The notes beneath the pieces were generated by a model that was not told the origin of the DNA, searched no databases, and saw nothing but the letters and a program-made list of their open reading frames with translations. From the NCBI GenBank assembly GCA_903911145.1, contig CAIWCD010000003.1:98582-162581 (forward strand): DNA of 64,000 bases, given 5' to 3'. Positions 1-9,058 of the stretch are shown piece by piece (position 1 is the stretch's first letter; each line of letters starts with the position of its first letter). The DNA is from an uncultured delta proteobacterium. Its GTDB lineage: Bacteria; Myxococcota; Myxococcia; Myxococcales; 40CM-4-68-19. The translations under genes were made by a program, and so were the position numbers.

Positions 1-160
1 TCAGTCGGTCGCGCGCCTCGGCTCCAACGTCTGCTGTCACCATGACGACGCGCGGAATCGTGCTGCCTGCCAACTCGAGCGACTTGCCGAGCACCTCGAC
101 GCCGGTCGCATATCCGTCACCATTGCAGAGCAGACTTGCATAGGCAGTCTTCGACACCAT
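1..160 (-). CDS. Glycogenin-like GT8 glycosyltransferase, N-terminal fragment
   Basis: Only the first 53 codons lie in the window; the gene continues past the left edge. Read on the minus strand from ATG at 160, it gives MVSKTAYASLLCNGDGYATG, then a stretch ending VVMVTADVGAEARDRL. This is the start of the nucleotide-sugar-binding Rossmann half of glycosyltransferase family 8 (glycogenin/galactinol synthase type): a first beta strand, the CNGDGY turn, the VEVLGKSL helix and the VVMVTADV strand. Family members transfer a sugar from UDP- or GDP-sugar to protein or glycan acceptors. The DxD metal motif would lie beyond the edge and cannot be checked. It is divergent from the next gene. Confidence 0.7.
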   Translation of the reverse strand, partial: MVSKTAYASLLCNGDGYATGVEVLGKSLELAGSTIPRVVMVTADVGAEARDRL

Positions 161-277
161 GAGTGGCCTCAATGCGCGGAGACGATTGCCGCTGCGCTCG
201 AAGGCTGGCAGCGCAACATTCATGCCCCATCTCGCGGTCGCTTCTCTTTGATTCGCGGGTTGGGATAGTTTCCGTTG

Positions 278-1189
278 ATGGATTTCTTCAAATCAATGAG
301 CACCTCGGTCAAGTTCGCCGCGGCCCTCGCGGGCGCGCTGGTTCTTTTCTTCGCCTATGTCTGGCCCCGCCTGATTCCTCTGCTGGCTCGCTATTGCAAT
401 GCGCGCGGCTGGATCCATCTTGAGGATCCCGACGAGGTGCCGGGCTGGTTTGAGGCGGCGATGTACATCACGCCGGTCGTGCTCGCAGCGGTCGCCGCGG
501 TGAGTTTCCTCACGGCCAGCATGCGCTCCACGGCGAACTCATTCGAGCTCTTTCTGCAATCCGAGGCCAATGCACGAGGGCTGGGTTTCGAACCCGGATA
601 CCAGCAGCCCACGCTGAGCTTTACCGGCGTCGCCGTGCGGGAGTTTGTTCCGAATGGGCGAATCATCAATGGAGCGGATGGTTCGGTCGGCTCAGTGTAT
701 TGCCAGCAGACCAATTACACGGAGATGCGGCCCTTGGTCCGGCAAGACCTGGATGACGCGAAGCACTTTGGATTGGAACCCGTTTCCCAATTAAACCTGG
801 TCGTCGTGCTCAATATCGCGAAGAAGGTCCCGAGAGCCTTCGTTTCGCACGCACCGCTGAAGCAGGAACCGTTCGCGGTCGTTCGCGAACAGGAGCAGCA
901 CTTCTATTTCTGCGCGAACGAGCAGGATGCGCAAAGAGTTCTTCCCTTGATTCAGCGCTGGTCATCGCAGCAGGCATCACTGCTCGCGACCGCAGCGCCG
1001 CTCTCCTCGTTGTCTGGCGCCGCGGGCCCGCCGCCGTCCTGGGACCTCGAGCTTGGCCCGAGCGCGACGGCAGAGGGCTCGACGCTGAAGCTATACCTGC
1101 CGATTACCCTGTTCGCAGACGCGGAGCGGGGACACGCGCTGCTCTCGCAGGCCATCGACGGCCTCAACGATCTTGGGAAGCTCTTCTAA
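278..1189 (+). CDS. Hypothetical membrane-anchored protein
   Basis: No family is recognised. The 303-residue product has two hydrophobic segments near the N-terminus (about residues 12-33 and 62-82), then a soluble region of about 220 residues with mixed alpha/beta composition. It is probably an inner-membrane protein with its C-terminal domain on one face. Composition and GC3 are those of a real gene and no longer frame competes on the opposite strand. The start is uncertain: TTG at 275 is followed at once by ATG at 278, and neither has a good Shine-Dalgarno. Its 3' end overlaps the 3' end of the convergent acyltransferase gene by 26 bases. Confidence 0.7.
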   Translation: MDFFKSMSTSVKFAAALAGALVLFFAYVWPRLIPLLARYCNARGWIHLEDPDEVPGWFEAAMYITPVVLAAVAAVSFLTASMRSTANSFELFLQSEANARGLGFEPGYQQPTLSFTGVAVREFVPNGRIINGADGSVGSVYCQQTNYTEMRPLVRQDLDDAKHFGLEPVSQLNLVVVLNIAKKVPRAFVSHAPLKQEPFAVVREQEQHFYFCANEQDAQRVLPLIQRWSSQQASLLATAAPLSSLSGAAGPPPSWDLELGPSATAEGSTLKLYLPITLFADAERGHALLSQAIDGLNDLGKLF

Positions 1190-2270
1190 TCGGGCCGATC
1201 GCTTGTGCCGCTCGCCTGCGCGGAGCAAGGCGCTGATCGACTCGGCGATAGATCTGGTCGACGACCCACGTCAGCATGAACGTGCATGCAATCAACAGCA
1301 CCAGCAGCGCCGAGTAGCGCAGCCAGGTCTGGTGCTCGCCCCAGATCACATAGAATGAATATCCGAAGATATGAAAGTAGAGCAGCGTCTCATGCAGGAA
1401 GTATCCGGCGAGCGATGAAGTTCCGAAGATCTCGATGAACCGGATGGCGCGGGAGTTGGCCTTCGGCCAGAGCTGCTCGAGTGCAAGCAGCAGCAGCGCG
1501 AAGAGGCAGACCTGCGTCCACCGGCGCGCGCAGTTCGCGGGATTGGTGACCCAGAACTCGTGCGCCGGATAGATCGATGTAAACCAGGGAGTGCAATACC
1601 AGATGATTAGGCCCACTCCGACGAGCGCTGCGAGCCATTTCGCGGTGCCGCGCGCGCCTTCCACGGCTGCGGTCGCGCCGATCGCCGCGCCCAGATATAC
1701 ATATCCGCTCCAGGGCAGGAGCGGGAATACCGACCCTGACGCTGTATTCAATAAATGCCCCAGCGGGAGCGGGATATGCTCGCCGAGCGGCGCTGCTGCG
1801 AAGACCAATGCCGCGAGCAGCAGCGACGATCCGCGAAGCGCACGAGGGTGCGGCGCGAGAAGAAAGAGCAGCGGCAGCGCGATGAGCAGAGATATCCCGA
1901 TGCATTGGAGGATATCAATGCGCAGGATCCAGCGCGGCTCGCGGAAGATCGGAAACCACATCCAGTTCATGAACGTGGCGACGAAGAGCACCTCGAAGAT
2001 GCGCCGGAGCGTGCGCAGGAAACGGCTCTTGCGCGCTTCAGGAGAATCGGAGGCGAGCGCGGCGCGGACCTGCGTCAGCGCGAGCGCGAACCCTGCTGCG
2101 AAGATGAACGACGGCGCTACAAGTCCGTCGATCCACTGCACCGTCGAATAGAACGCGCCCGCGCGCAGCTCGGGCTTGAGCAGCGCGAGTGCGTGCGTCT
2201 GGATCATCACCAGCACTGCGATGCCGCGCAGCCAATCGAAGGTCCGCACACGAGTGGCCGTTGGAATCAT
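1164..2270 (-). CDS. HGSNAT-like multi-pass acyltransferase (DUF1624/DUF5009 type)
   Basis: A polytopic protein of 368 residues with about ten hydrophobic helices. The opening (TRVRTFDWLRGIAVLVMIQT) and the following WIDGLVAPSFIFAAGFAL stretch match the start of the heparan-alpha-glucosaminide N-acetyltransferase catalytic family and related acyltransferase_3-like proteins. These move acetyl or acyl groups across the membrane onto sugars. The conserved first-helix Arg-Gly and the F-x-x-G-F second helix are visible. The acceptor cannot be predicted; an envelope glycan is the usual guess. It is convergent with the preceding gene (26-base overlap) and divergent from the beta-propeller lipoprotein. 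Confidence 0.75.
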   Translation of the reverse strand: MIPTATRVRTFDWLRGIAVLVMIQTHALALLKPELRAGAFYSTVQWIDGLVAPSFIFAAGFALALTQVRAALASDSPEARKSRFLRTLRRIFEVLFVATFMNWMWFPIFREPRWILRIDILQCIGISLLIALPLLFLLAPHPRALRGSSLLLAALVFAAAPLGEHIPLPLGHLLNTASGSVFPLLPWSGYVYLGAAIGATAAVEGARGTAKWLAALVGVGLIIWYCTPWFTSIYPAHEFWVTNPANCARRWTQVCLFALLLLALEQLWPKANSRAIRFIEIFGTSSLAGYFLHETLLYFHIFGYSFYVIWGEHQTWLRYSALLVLLIACTFMLTWVVDQIYRRVDQRLAPRRRAAQAIGPIRRASQDR

Positions 2271-2414
2271 GGTGGTGACCTCATCATTGGACGCGCACCG
2301 GGTAAAGGTGGAAATCGCCGCGGCGCGCGTGGCGGCCGATTGAATTGACTGAGCGATGCAGAGATTTCCAGGGCGGTGCTATAGAGCCGCGGTTGGCAAT
2401 TCAAGGAGACCTCC

Positions 2415-3497
2415 ATGGGCATCGCCCGTTCGCATCTTTCATTGATTCTCGCTGCGGCCGCAGTGCTCTGCTCCTGCGCAGGGCGAACTGCGCTACCGGC
2501 CGAGAGCCCGGCCGCGGTCAAGGGTTCAACGGGCGAGGGTTCGTCGGGCGCGACTGTCGCGCCCGCACCGATTGTGCTCAACGGCGGCGCGCCGGTATCG
2601 ATGGACTATCTCGCGTATGACGCCGTCCGCGACCGCGTCTGGATACCAGCGGGCAATACCGGGAATGTCGACGTATACGACGTAAAGGTCGGACGGCTCG
2701 TCCCTATCGGCGGATTTGATACCAACACGGTGAAAGGCCGAGACGGCAAGGATCGCATTGTCGGCCCCAGTTCGGTCTCTCTCGGCAATGGGTTTGCCTA
2801 TATCGGTAATCGCGCGGGCTTCAAGGTCTGCGCTGTGCGCGCGGATACGCTGGTGAAGTCAGGCTGCATCGCTCTGCCCTCTTCGCCCGATGGCACTGCA
2901 TATATCGGGACGACGCAGGAGGTATGGGTGACAACGCCGCGCGATCACTCCATCTCGATTCTCGATGTGGCGAAGGCAGACGAACCCAAGCTTGCGGGCA
3001 GGCTCGAACTCGATGGGGCCGAGGGATATGCCGTCGATACCACGCGCGGCCTCTTCTATACCAACCTCGAGGAGAGCGACCGGACCGTGGTGATTGATGT
3101 GAAGACGCGCAAGATCGTCAAGACGTGGAAGCCGAATTGCGGAGAAGCAGGCCCGCGCGGGCTCGCGCTCGATGTGGAGCGGCGCCACCTGTTCGTCGCC
3201 TGCGCCAGCGGCAGCGTCAGGACTCTCGATGCGGCAAATGACGGCGAGTTGCTCGGCGACGTGATGGCCGGGGATGGACTCGATAACATCGACTATCTGC
3301 CCGCTCAGCATTTGATCTATGCCGCAGCGGGGCGCGCGGGAACATTGGCCGTAATCGAGGACGCAGCAAGTGGCGCGCTCAAGAGCGTCTCTACCTCCCC
3401 GTCAGTCGACGGCGGCCGCGTGGTCGTCGTCGACTCTGCGGGCAGCGCCTATATCGCCGACTCAAAGGGTGGGCGGCTCGTCGTCGTCAAACCCTGA
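2415..3497 (+). CDS. YncE-like beta-propeller lipoprotein
   Basis: A 360-residue exported protein. The N-terminus has a signal peptide ending in a lipobox (VLCSC, modified Cys near residue 21), so it should be lipidated. The mature part carries repeated blade-like segments such as VYDVKVGRLVPIGGF, ISILDVAKADEPKLAGRLEL and VIDVKTRKIVKTW, typical of YncE/NHL/PQQ-type seven-bladed propellers. Such proteins bind ligands or partners and rarely act as enzymes; no catalytic residues can be assigned. ATG at 2415 is preceded by GGAGACC at good spacing. It is a single-gene unit, convergent with the downstream hemerythrin gene across a 165-base gap in which I see nothing coding. Confidence 0.75.
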   Translation: MGIARSHLSLILAAAAVLCSCAGRTALPAESPAAVKGSTGEGSSGATVAPAPIVLNGGAPVSMDYLAYDAVRDRVWIPAGNTGNVDVYDVKVGRLVPIGGFDTNTVKGRDGKDRIVGPSSVSLGNGFAYIGNRAGFKVCAVRADTLVKSGCIALPSSPDGTAYIGTTQEVWVTTPRDHSISILDVAKADEPKLAGRLELDGAEGYAVDTTRGLFYTNLEESDRTVVIDVKTRKIVKTWKPNCGEAGPRGLALDVERRHLFVACASGSVRTLDAANDGELLGDVMAGDGLDNIDYLPAQHLIYAAAGRAGTLAVIEDAASGALKSVSTSPSVDGGRVVVVDSAGSAYIADSKGGRLVVVKP

Positions 3498-3662
3498 CCG
3501 TCGGGCAACGACGAGTTGTTCGCGGTCGCATTGCTTGCGTCGGATCGCCCTGTTTCCGCCATCCGGCGCAATCTCTGCGCTGACCGAGGAACGGATTGCG
3601 CGACCATCGGGCCGCGGGACTTCCCGCATGCCCGCCTGGCCGCGCTCCGCGCAGTCCGTGCG

Positions 3663-4070
3663 CTAACGCACGCCCTTTTGAATGAGGTGCGGCGCGTACT
3701 TCTTATCCGAGCCCTGGATATGATCGATCAGCCAGGCATTGAGGAACTTCAGCGTCTCCATCGAGACGGCCGCCTTCCCTGACTCAAAGTCCTTCTTCAG
3801 TCCCAGCGCCTGCTTGGCAAGCTCCGTGTGCTGGCGCACGTGTTCTTCCTTATCGCCATACCCATGCTGCCGGAAGAGACTCTCCTCGAAAGCGAAGTGC
3901 TCCTTCGTATACTCGACAAGGCCGCCGAACACCTTGGCGAGAACCTCCTTGGACTTCCCGTCTTTCATTGCATCGGCGAGGTCGTTGACCAGGCCAATCA
4001 GCTTCTTATGCTGCGCGTCGATCGAGTCAATCCCCACCGAGATGCTGGGATTCCAGACAATAAAAGCCAT
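3663..4070 (-). CDS. Bacteriohemerythrin 1
   Basis: A 135-residue four-helix-bundle di-iron protein. All seven expected iron ligands are present at family spacing: His21, His58, Glu62, His77, His81, His117 and Asp122. Bacteriohemerythrins bind O2 reversibly at the di-iron site and deliver, store or sense it. It is the last gene downstream of the minus-strand chemosensory operon, 180 bases beyond the CZB gene and separated from it by a strong hairpin, so it may have its own promoter or be expressed at a different level. A second paralog lies at 13906-14313. Having two hemerythrins next to a globin-coupled receptor makes a link to O2 responses likely. Confidence 0.93.
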   Translation of the reverse strand: MAFIVWNPSISVGIDSIDAQHKKLIGLVNDLADAMKDGKSKEVLAKVFGGLVEYTKEHFAFEESLFRQHGYGDKEEHVRQHTELAKQALGLKKDFESGKAAVSMETLKFLNAWLIDHIQGSDKKYAPHLIQKGVR

Positions 4071-4209
4071 CGATTGCTCCAGAGGTCAGCGCGGGGCGAG
4101 ATGCCGCGCGCATCGAGAGAAACGCGGGCGTGTTTTGCAGTCGACATGCCAGACCGACTCCAGGCTGGGTAAGACTCCGCAGCCCGCGCGTTGCTCTGGG
4201 CGAACGCGT

Positions 4210-4243
4210 GGCCAGTGCCCGCGATCGCCGCGGGGCACTGGCC
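4210..4243 (-). terminator. Hairpin after the CZB gene
   Basis: Perfect 11-bp inverted repeat GGCCAGTGCCC / GGGCACTGGCC around a 12-base loop, 10 bases past the CZB stop codon. There is no U-tract, so it may be a weak terminator or an mRNA-end stabiliser separating the chemosensory operon from the hemerythrin gene. Confidence 0.5.
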
Positions 4244-4252
4244 GGGTTCGAA

Positions 4253-4609
4253 TCAGTGAGACTTCGTCTTCATCACCATGATCAAGCGAACCACGTCTGC
4301 GGAAGCCGCGGCATAAGGACTCCCGCTACCGAGCGCAAGCTGCTCCGTCACGCTCTTGCCCGCATCGGCTTCGCGAATAATGCCAGCGGCCTGCTTATGG
4401 AACGTCGCGTGCGCCGTCACGAGCTGCTTGTATTCCGCGATACCGCCGAACTTTCCCACCGTCGCTGCTTCGTGGAGCCACTTGCCGAGCGCGCAGAGAT
4501 TGTCCGGCTCAACCGCGGCGACCTTGAGCGAGCCATCCGGCTTCTTGATGTAGGCCGACAGCTTCATCTTCCAGCCGGCGTGTGCAACCACTGCTTCGTC
4601 GAAGTTCAT
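4253..4609 (-). CDS. CZB-domain (zinc-binding) protein
   Basis: A 118-residue stand-alone chemoreceptor zinc-binding domain. The CZB 3His/1Cys pattern is clear: His10 (in HAGWK), Cys39 (in LCALGKWLHE), His67 and His71 (in HATFH). In characterised CZB proteins the zinc-thiolate senses oxidants or zinc availability and controls chemotaxis or diguanylate cyclases. Here the domain is not fused to a receptor but encoded directly downstream of the response-regulator gene, so it may act in trans. The start at 4609 is set by GGAGG eight bases upstream; the frame stays open further upstream but without family similarity. Confidence 0.85.
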   Translation of the reverse strand: MNFDEAVVAHAGWKMKLSAYIKKPDGSLKVAAVEPDNLCALGKWLHEAATVGKFGGIAEYKQLVTAHATFHKQAAGIIREADAGKSVTEQLALGSGSPYAAASADVVRLIMVMKTKSH

Positions 4610-4683
4610 AGTGCCTCCTCTGGGCGAAGAACCGGTTGAGCGGCCTGCAGGAGTGGGTCCAAACGGCACTGCCGGGTTGACGG

Positions 4684-5589
4684 CTATGCGGACGGGCAGA
4701 GCAGCAGCGAGAGCTTTCCGCCCCCGTAGTCCTCGACGTCGATGTGGATATCGAGCCGCTTCTTCGCCTGAAGCACGAGAGAGGAGACCTCTTTCGGAAC
4801 CGGCGTCCCCGGCCAATAGACGGCACTCTGGACGAAGTGCGCGGAGGCCTTTGGTTCGATCATCGAGGCAAACACATTGAAGACGTCAACAGCGTTCTTG
4901 CGCATCGCCTCAGGCACGGTGCGGGACGCGATGGCCTCCTGCACCGTGGACGCCGAGAGCAACGAAAGAGCAGCGCCGACACTCGCGCAGAGCGGCAGGC
5001 TGCAGACGCACGCAAGCATGAAGGGCGAGCCGTCCATCCGATAGACCGCCACGGCCTTCGCATCGCCGAGCGTCAATGGCGCGTCGGGCTTGATGGAGAT
5101 CTGCTTCTTGATCAACGAGAAGAGAACGTGGGTGACTTCGGCGGACGGCGCGAAGGAATAATCCACCGACGGAACGGCTGCCCCGCTTGCCTGCGCTGGA
5201 CCCGATGCCGCGGGCGTTGCAGCCGCCCCGCTCGGCTTGGGCACCACCGCGCGAAAATCCTTGGCCGTAAACGGCTTGACGATAACGAACTCCGCGCCCG
5301 CCGCCGCCGCGATGGTCCGCATCGGCCCTGTCCCCTCGGTGGTTACGAACCCGAAGCGAACAGTCTTATCCGTCTCACGAATGGTCTTGAGCAGCTGCAG
5401 CCCATTCACTTCGGGCATATTCCAATCAGAGAGAATCAGGTCGGGCATCCCGCCCGCTGCGATCTTCGCGAGAGCATCGCGGCCATTGATCGCCTCCTGG
5501 ATCTCGAGCTCGCCGAGCTCCGCCTGCTTCAGCGTGCGCACCACCAACATGCGCATCATCTGGCTGTCGTCGACGACTAGAATCTTCAC
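4684..5589 (-). CDS. Response regulator with C-terminal CheX/CheC-like domain
   Basis: A 301-residue protein. Residues 1-120 are a CheY-type receiver with the acidic pair (Asp7-Asp8), phospho-acceptor Asp55 (LILSDWNMP), the Thr of VTTEGT and the Lys of VKPF. After an Ala/Pro-rich linker (about 125-150) comes a domain of about 150 residues. Its middle (GAALSLLSASTVQEAI, then AVDVFNVFASMI) resembles CheX/CheC-type chemotaxis phosphatases or inhibitors, though no clear phosphatase E-x-x-N pair is seen. A receiver linked to its own phosphatase-like module could give a self-limiting output. The GTG start at 5589 follows AGGAG and overlaps the cheR stop by four bases, so the two are translationally coupled. 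Confidence 0.8.
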   Translation of the reverse strand: MKILVVDDSQMMRMLVVRTLKQAELGELEIQEAINGRDALAKIAAGGMPDLILSDWNMPEVNGLQLLKTIRETDKTVRFGFVTTEGTGPMRTIAAAAGAEFVIVKPFTAKDFRAVVPKPSGAAATPAASGPAQASGAAVPSVDYSFAPSAEVTHVLFSLIKKQISIKPDAPLTLGDAKAVAVYRMDGSPFMLACVCSLPLCASVGAALSLLSASTVQEAIASRTVPEAMRKNAVDVFNVFASMIEPKASAHFVQSAVYWPGTPVPKEVSSLVLQAKKRLDIHIDVEDYGGGKLSLLLCPSA

Positions 5590-6437
5590 GGTCCACTCCT
5601 GGTTGGTTGCGCCTGCGGATGGCGGTGCCGATAAGCGATCACATCCTTGAGCCAGACAGGCATGAGATCCTCGAGCCCCGCCGCGGGCGTCTCGGTCGTG
5701 CCGAGGAAGAGGCATCCATCGGCACGAAGCTTCTTGCAGGCGCGGGTCAGAATATCGCGCTTCACTTCCGCCGAGAAATAGATCAGCACGTTGCGAATCA
5801 TGATCAGGTCGATCGGCTCTGCGATCGGCCACGCAGCAGTGAGATTGAGCTCGCTGAAGCTCACCAGACTTCGATATTCCTTCTTCAGCTCGTACTCGTC
5901 GCCGACCTGGGTGAACGCACTCGCGAGAACATCGGGCGATAACCCGCGCCGCACCTCATTCGCGCTGTAACGACCGCTGCGCGCCTGCGCCACCACTGCG
6001 CCGGAGAGATCGGTTGCATAGATCTTGATATCCCACGTTGCGAGCAGCGGGAAATCGCGGCGCAGCATGATCGCCAGCGTATATGGCTCCTGCCCCGTCG
6101 AGCAGGCCGCGCTCCAGATCCGCAACGTCCGCGACTGCGAGCGAGCCCGAATCAGATCGGGGATCACGCTCGCCTTGAGCGCGTCATAGACATTCTGGTC
6201 GCGAAAGAAGCTCGTCTCGTTGGTGCAGAGAGCCTCGACGAGCAGTTTGCGCAGGCGTCCGCTCGAATCGCTCTTCGTCTTGCGGATGAACTCGTCGACG
6301 GACGACAGCCCCTCCGCGCGCGCGACAGGGAGCAACCGCTGGTCGACGAGATACTGCTGCGTGGCCGACAGGATGATCGAGGCCTGCTCGCGCACCACTT
6401 GCTGCACATAGAGATAATCGGCGGGCGTGACGCTCAT
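5586..6437 (-). CDS. cheR: CheR protein-glutamate O-methyltransferase
   Basis: A 283-residue cytoplasmic SAM-dependent methyltransferase that methylates glutamates of chemoreceptors, here presumably the soluble MCP encoded two genes upstream. The N-terminal helical domain holds the NETSFFRD substrate-recognition motif. The SAM domain has IWSAACSTGQEPYTLAI (motif I) and the RNVLIYF motif. Length and motif order are those of canonical CheR. It overlaps cheB by four bases at its start and the response regulator by four bases at its end, placing it firmly within one transcript. Confidence 0.96.
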   Translation of the reverse strand: MSVTPADYLYVQQVVREQASIILSATQQYLVDQRLLPVARAEGLSSVDEFIRKTKSDSSGRLRKLLVEALCTNETSFFRDQNVYDALKASVIPDLIRARSQSRTLRIWSAACSTGQEPYTLAIMLRRDFPLLATWDIKIYATDLSGAVVAQARSGRYSANEVRRGLSPDVLASAFTQVGDEYELKKEYRSLVSFSELNLTAAWPIAEPIDLIMIRNVLIYFSAEVKRDILTRACKKLRADGCLFLGTTETPAAGLEDLMPVWLKDVIAYRHRHPQAQPTRSGP

Positions 6438-7600
6438 TTTTTCGTCTCGATCGGGCGCGTATCAACGGGAGTCGGACCCTTGCCGCCGACAGTTCGCGAC
6501 GCCACCCGCTGCAGAATCTCCGCGCCGATCTGTTCGAGCGGCAGCACGCGGCTGGCAAGCCCCGCCTTCGCGACCGCGCCAGCCATGCCCCAGACGACCG
6601 AGGTCGCCTCGTCCTGCACAATAACGTTGCCTCCCTTTTCGGTAATCAGCGCCGAACCTCGCAGTCCGTCTTCACCCATCCCCGTCAGCACGACGCCGAG
6701 CGAGCGCGCGCCCATCGTCTCCGCCACCGAGCGAAAGAGCACGTCCACCGAGGGCCGACAGAAATTCTCTGCGGGTCCTTGACTCAGCTCGATCCGCAGC
6801 GTCGTCGACTCCCTCTTCAAGGTCATATGAAAGTCGCCCGGCGCGACCCAGACATTTCCCGCCTTGAGCTCTTCCTTGCCCTGCGCTTCGCGCACCGGCA
6901 GCCGGCATCCAAGCGCGAGCCGCTCAGCGAGATACTTCGTAAATGTGGGCGGCATATGCTGCACGATCACGACGGGCACCGGGAAATCGGGCGGCAGCTG
7001 CGCGAGCACGCGGGCGAGCGCATTCGGCCCACCTGTGGAGCTCCCGATCGCAAGCAGCTCGACGGGAAAGCGTGCTGCGCTCGGCGGGCGCACCACGACC
7101 GGCCGAGCCGCCACGGGCGCGGCTTTGGCAGGCTGCAGTGAGATCGGCCCCGTCGAGGGCCGCGTTGACGAGGCCGATTGGCCCGGCCGCCCGACCTTAC
7201 CGAGCTCCTTGATCTTCACCAGCAGCGAGTCGCGAACGAGCTGGTAGGTCGCCGCGGGATTGGCGCCCGCTGGTTTCGCGACGTAATCGGTCGCGCCTGC
7301 AAAGAGCGCATTCATCGTCACCGACGCGCCGCGCTCCGTCAGGGAGCTGAACATGATCACCGGCAGCGTCGGGTGGAGCTTGCGAATCTCCTTGAGCGTC
7401 TGCAGCCCGTCCATCTCGGGCATCTCGACATCGAGCGTGACCACATCTGGAAGTGCGCGCGCGATCGCCGCGAGCGCGAGGACACCGTTCGCCGCCGGCT
7501 CCATCACCTCGACGGCCGGATCCTCCGCAAGGATCTTCGCCACCACGGTGCGAAGCATCCGGCTGTCATCGACGATCAGGACTTTGATTTTCTGCGGCAC
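6434..7600 (-). CDS. cheB: CheB chemotaxis methylesterase/deamidase
   Basis: A 388-residue two-domain protein. The N-terminal receiver has Asp11-Asp12 and phospho-acceptor Asp57 (VVTLDVEMPEMDG). A Pro/Ala-rich linker of about 50 residues follows. The C-terminal methylesterase carries the catalytic Ser region (AIGSSTGGPNAL), the His (VIVQHMPPTF) and the Asp (GMGEDGL). It demethylates or deamidates receptor glutamates when phosphorylated by CheA and opposes the CheR encoded just downstream. It starts two bases after the MCP stop, so the pair is co-translated. Confidence 0.97.
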   Translation of the reverse strand: MPQKIKVLIVDDSRMLRTVVAKILAEDPAVEVMEPAANGVLALAAIARALPDVVTLDVEMPEMDGLQTLKEIRKLHPTLPVIMFSSLTERGASVTMNALFAGATDYVAKPAGANPAATYQLVRDSLLVKIKELGKVGRPGQSASSTRPSTGPISLQPAKAAPVAARPVVVRPPSAARFPVELLAIGSSTGGPNALARVLAQLPPDFPVPVVIVQHMPPTFTKYLAERLALGCRLPVREAQGKEELKAGNVWVAPGDFHMTLKRESTTLRIELSQGPAENFCRPSVDVLFRSVAETMGARSLGVVLTGMGEDGLRGSALITEKGGNVIVQDEATSVVWGMAGAVAKAGLASRVLPLEQIGAEILQRVASRTVGGKGPTPVDTRPIETKK

Positions 7601-7602
7601 AG

Positions 7603-9033
7603 CTATCCTTGAAAGTAGGCAATGCCCTTGAGCTCTTCAGCGATGCGCGAGATATCGACCGCAGCCTGGTGCGTCTCCGCGCTGCCGACGGCCGTGCTCT
7701 GCGCCGCCTCCGCGACGCCCGAGATGTTGTGCGCGATCTCGCCGCTCGCCGTCGCGACCTCTCCCGCGCGCCGCCCGATCTCGCCGACCGCGAGCGTCTG
7801 CTCCTCGACCGCGCGCGCATTGAGCGTCGAGACCTCGTGGATCTTGCGGATGGTCTCGGTGATCTCTTTAATCCCCGCCGTCACCGCCAGCGTCCCGCTC
7901 TGGATCGCTTCGACGCTCTGGCGAATGATCTTGGTCGCCTTCGTCGTCTCGCGCGCGAGCTCCTTCACTTCGCGGGCAACAACCGCAAACCCTTGCCCCG
8001 CCTCGCCTGCACGCGCCGCCTCGATGGTGGCATTGAGCGCGAGCAGATTGGTCTGCTGCGCGATCGAGGTAATCATCGTCACGACCTCGCCGATCTCTGC
8101 GCTGCGGGTACCCAACACCGCCATCGTCTCGATCGTGCTCTGGCTCGCCGTGACCGCCGCCTGCGCAATGCGCGCAGCCTCGACCGAGTTGGCGGCCACC
8201 GTGCGAATGCTCGCGAGCATCTCTTCGGTTCCAGTCGCGACCGATTGAATGCTCGCACCGACCTGCTTGGCCGCCGACGACACCGCGTGCGCCTGCACCG
8301 AAGTCTCTTCGGCCGCCGCGCTCATCGACTGGCTGACCTCTTCCGCCTTCGTCGCCGAGGCCGCGAGCGCAAAGACGTTGTTCTTCGCCTGCATGCGGAT
8401 CTCGTTGACGACGCGATCCACCTGCTCGAAGTGCTCCGACTTATCGACGCCCGGAGGGACGCTAATGGTGTCGAGGCTTAATCCAACCGCCTCCAGCGTG
8501 TGCCAGAGGAAGGAATCGCAGAACAGCTGCATGTCGTAGTTCATGATCGCGAAGATCGCGTTCTCGGCCTTGAGCAGCTCCGCCGCGCTCTTGATCTGCT
8601 TGCGCAGATACTCGCGCGTGAGCTGCGCGAACTCATTGTAGGAGCCGAGATACCACTTGAGGGGGAGCTTGATTCGATAATGGACCGAGCCGACGTGCAA
8701 TCGCCGCTCGGCGTAGGCGGCCCCCCAGTTGTCCTTCGCGCCGGCGAAGATCGAACGATAGTAGTCCGACTGGGCCTGCTCCAACGTCTTGCGCAGAACC
8801 TCGATCGTCATTCCCGCCTGCGCGGCGTGCTTCTCGAAGAGTTGGCGCGTCGGCTCGAAGGCAAACTGCCAGTCGTAGAACTCCTCAGCGATCTTCTTCG
8901 AGTTCTTATCGGCCCAGGGAATCAGCTTGACGAGCGCATCGCGCTCCGCTGCGCCGAGGCGAAGGAACGCCCGCCGCACTGCGAGGTTCTTATCGTCAAG
9001 TCCATATTTGGTTGCAAGCGACTGGTCAGCCAC
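7603..9033 (-). CDS. Globin-coupled soluble chemoreceptor (HemAT-like)
   Basis: A 476-residue MCP with no transmembrane segment. Residues 1-160 match the protoglobin sensor fold: the EEFYDWQF helix, then [20 protein letters not shown], where His118 (or His113) should be the proximal heme ligand. A helical linker leads to the MCP signalling hairpin, whose tip [20 protein letters not shown] contacts CheA and CheW. HemAT proteins bind O2 at heme and control aerotaxis, so this is the probable sensor of the operon. The start is GTG at 9033, set by GGAGG seven bases upstream; sequence further upstream in this frame is the cheW region read out of phase. Confidence 0.93.
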   Translation of the reverse strand: MADQSLATKYGLDDKNLAVRRAFLRLGAAERDALVKLIPWADKNSKKIAEEFYDWQFAFEPTRQLFEKHAAQAGMTIEVLRKTLEQAQSDYYRSIFAGAKDNWGAAYAERRLHVGSVHYRIKLPLKWYLGSYNEFAQLTREYLRKQIKSAAELLKAENAIFAIMNYDMQLFCDSFLWHTLEAVGLSLDTISVPPGVDKSEHFEQVDRVVNEIRMQAKNNVFALAASATKAEEVSQSMSAAAEETSVQAHAVSSAAKQVGASIQSVATGTEEMLASIRTVAANSVEAARIAQAAVTASQSTIETMAVLGTRSAEIGEVVTMITSIAQQTNLLALNATIEAARAGEAGQGFAVVAREVKELARETTKATKIIRQSVEAIQSGTLAVTAGIKEITETIRKIHEVSTLNARAVEEQTLAVGEIGRRAGEVATASGEIAHNISGVAEAAQSTAVGSAETHQAAVDISRIAEELKGIAYFQG

Positions 9034-9058
9034 TGAAAGCCTCCGGGATCTTCGATGA

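Noticed and set aside
4240..4262. A GGTTCGAATC string resembling a tRNA T-loop
   Set aside because: No T stem, acceptor stem or anticodon arm can be formed around it; it lies at the end of the CZB gene next to a terminator-like hairpin.
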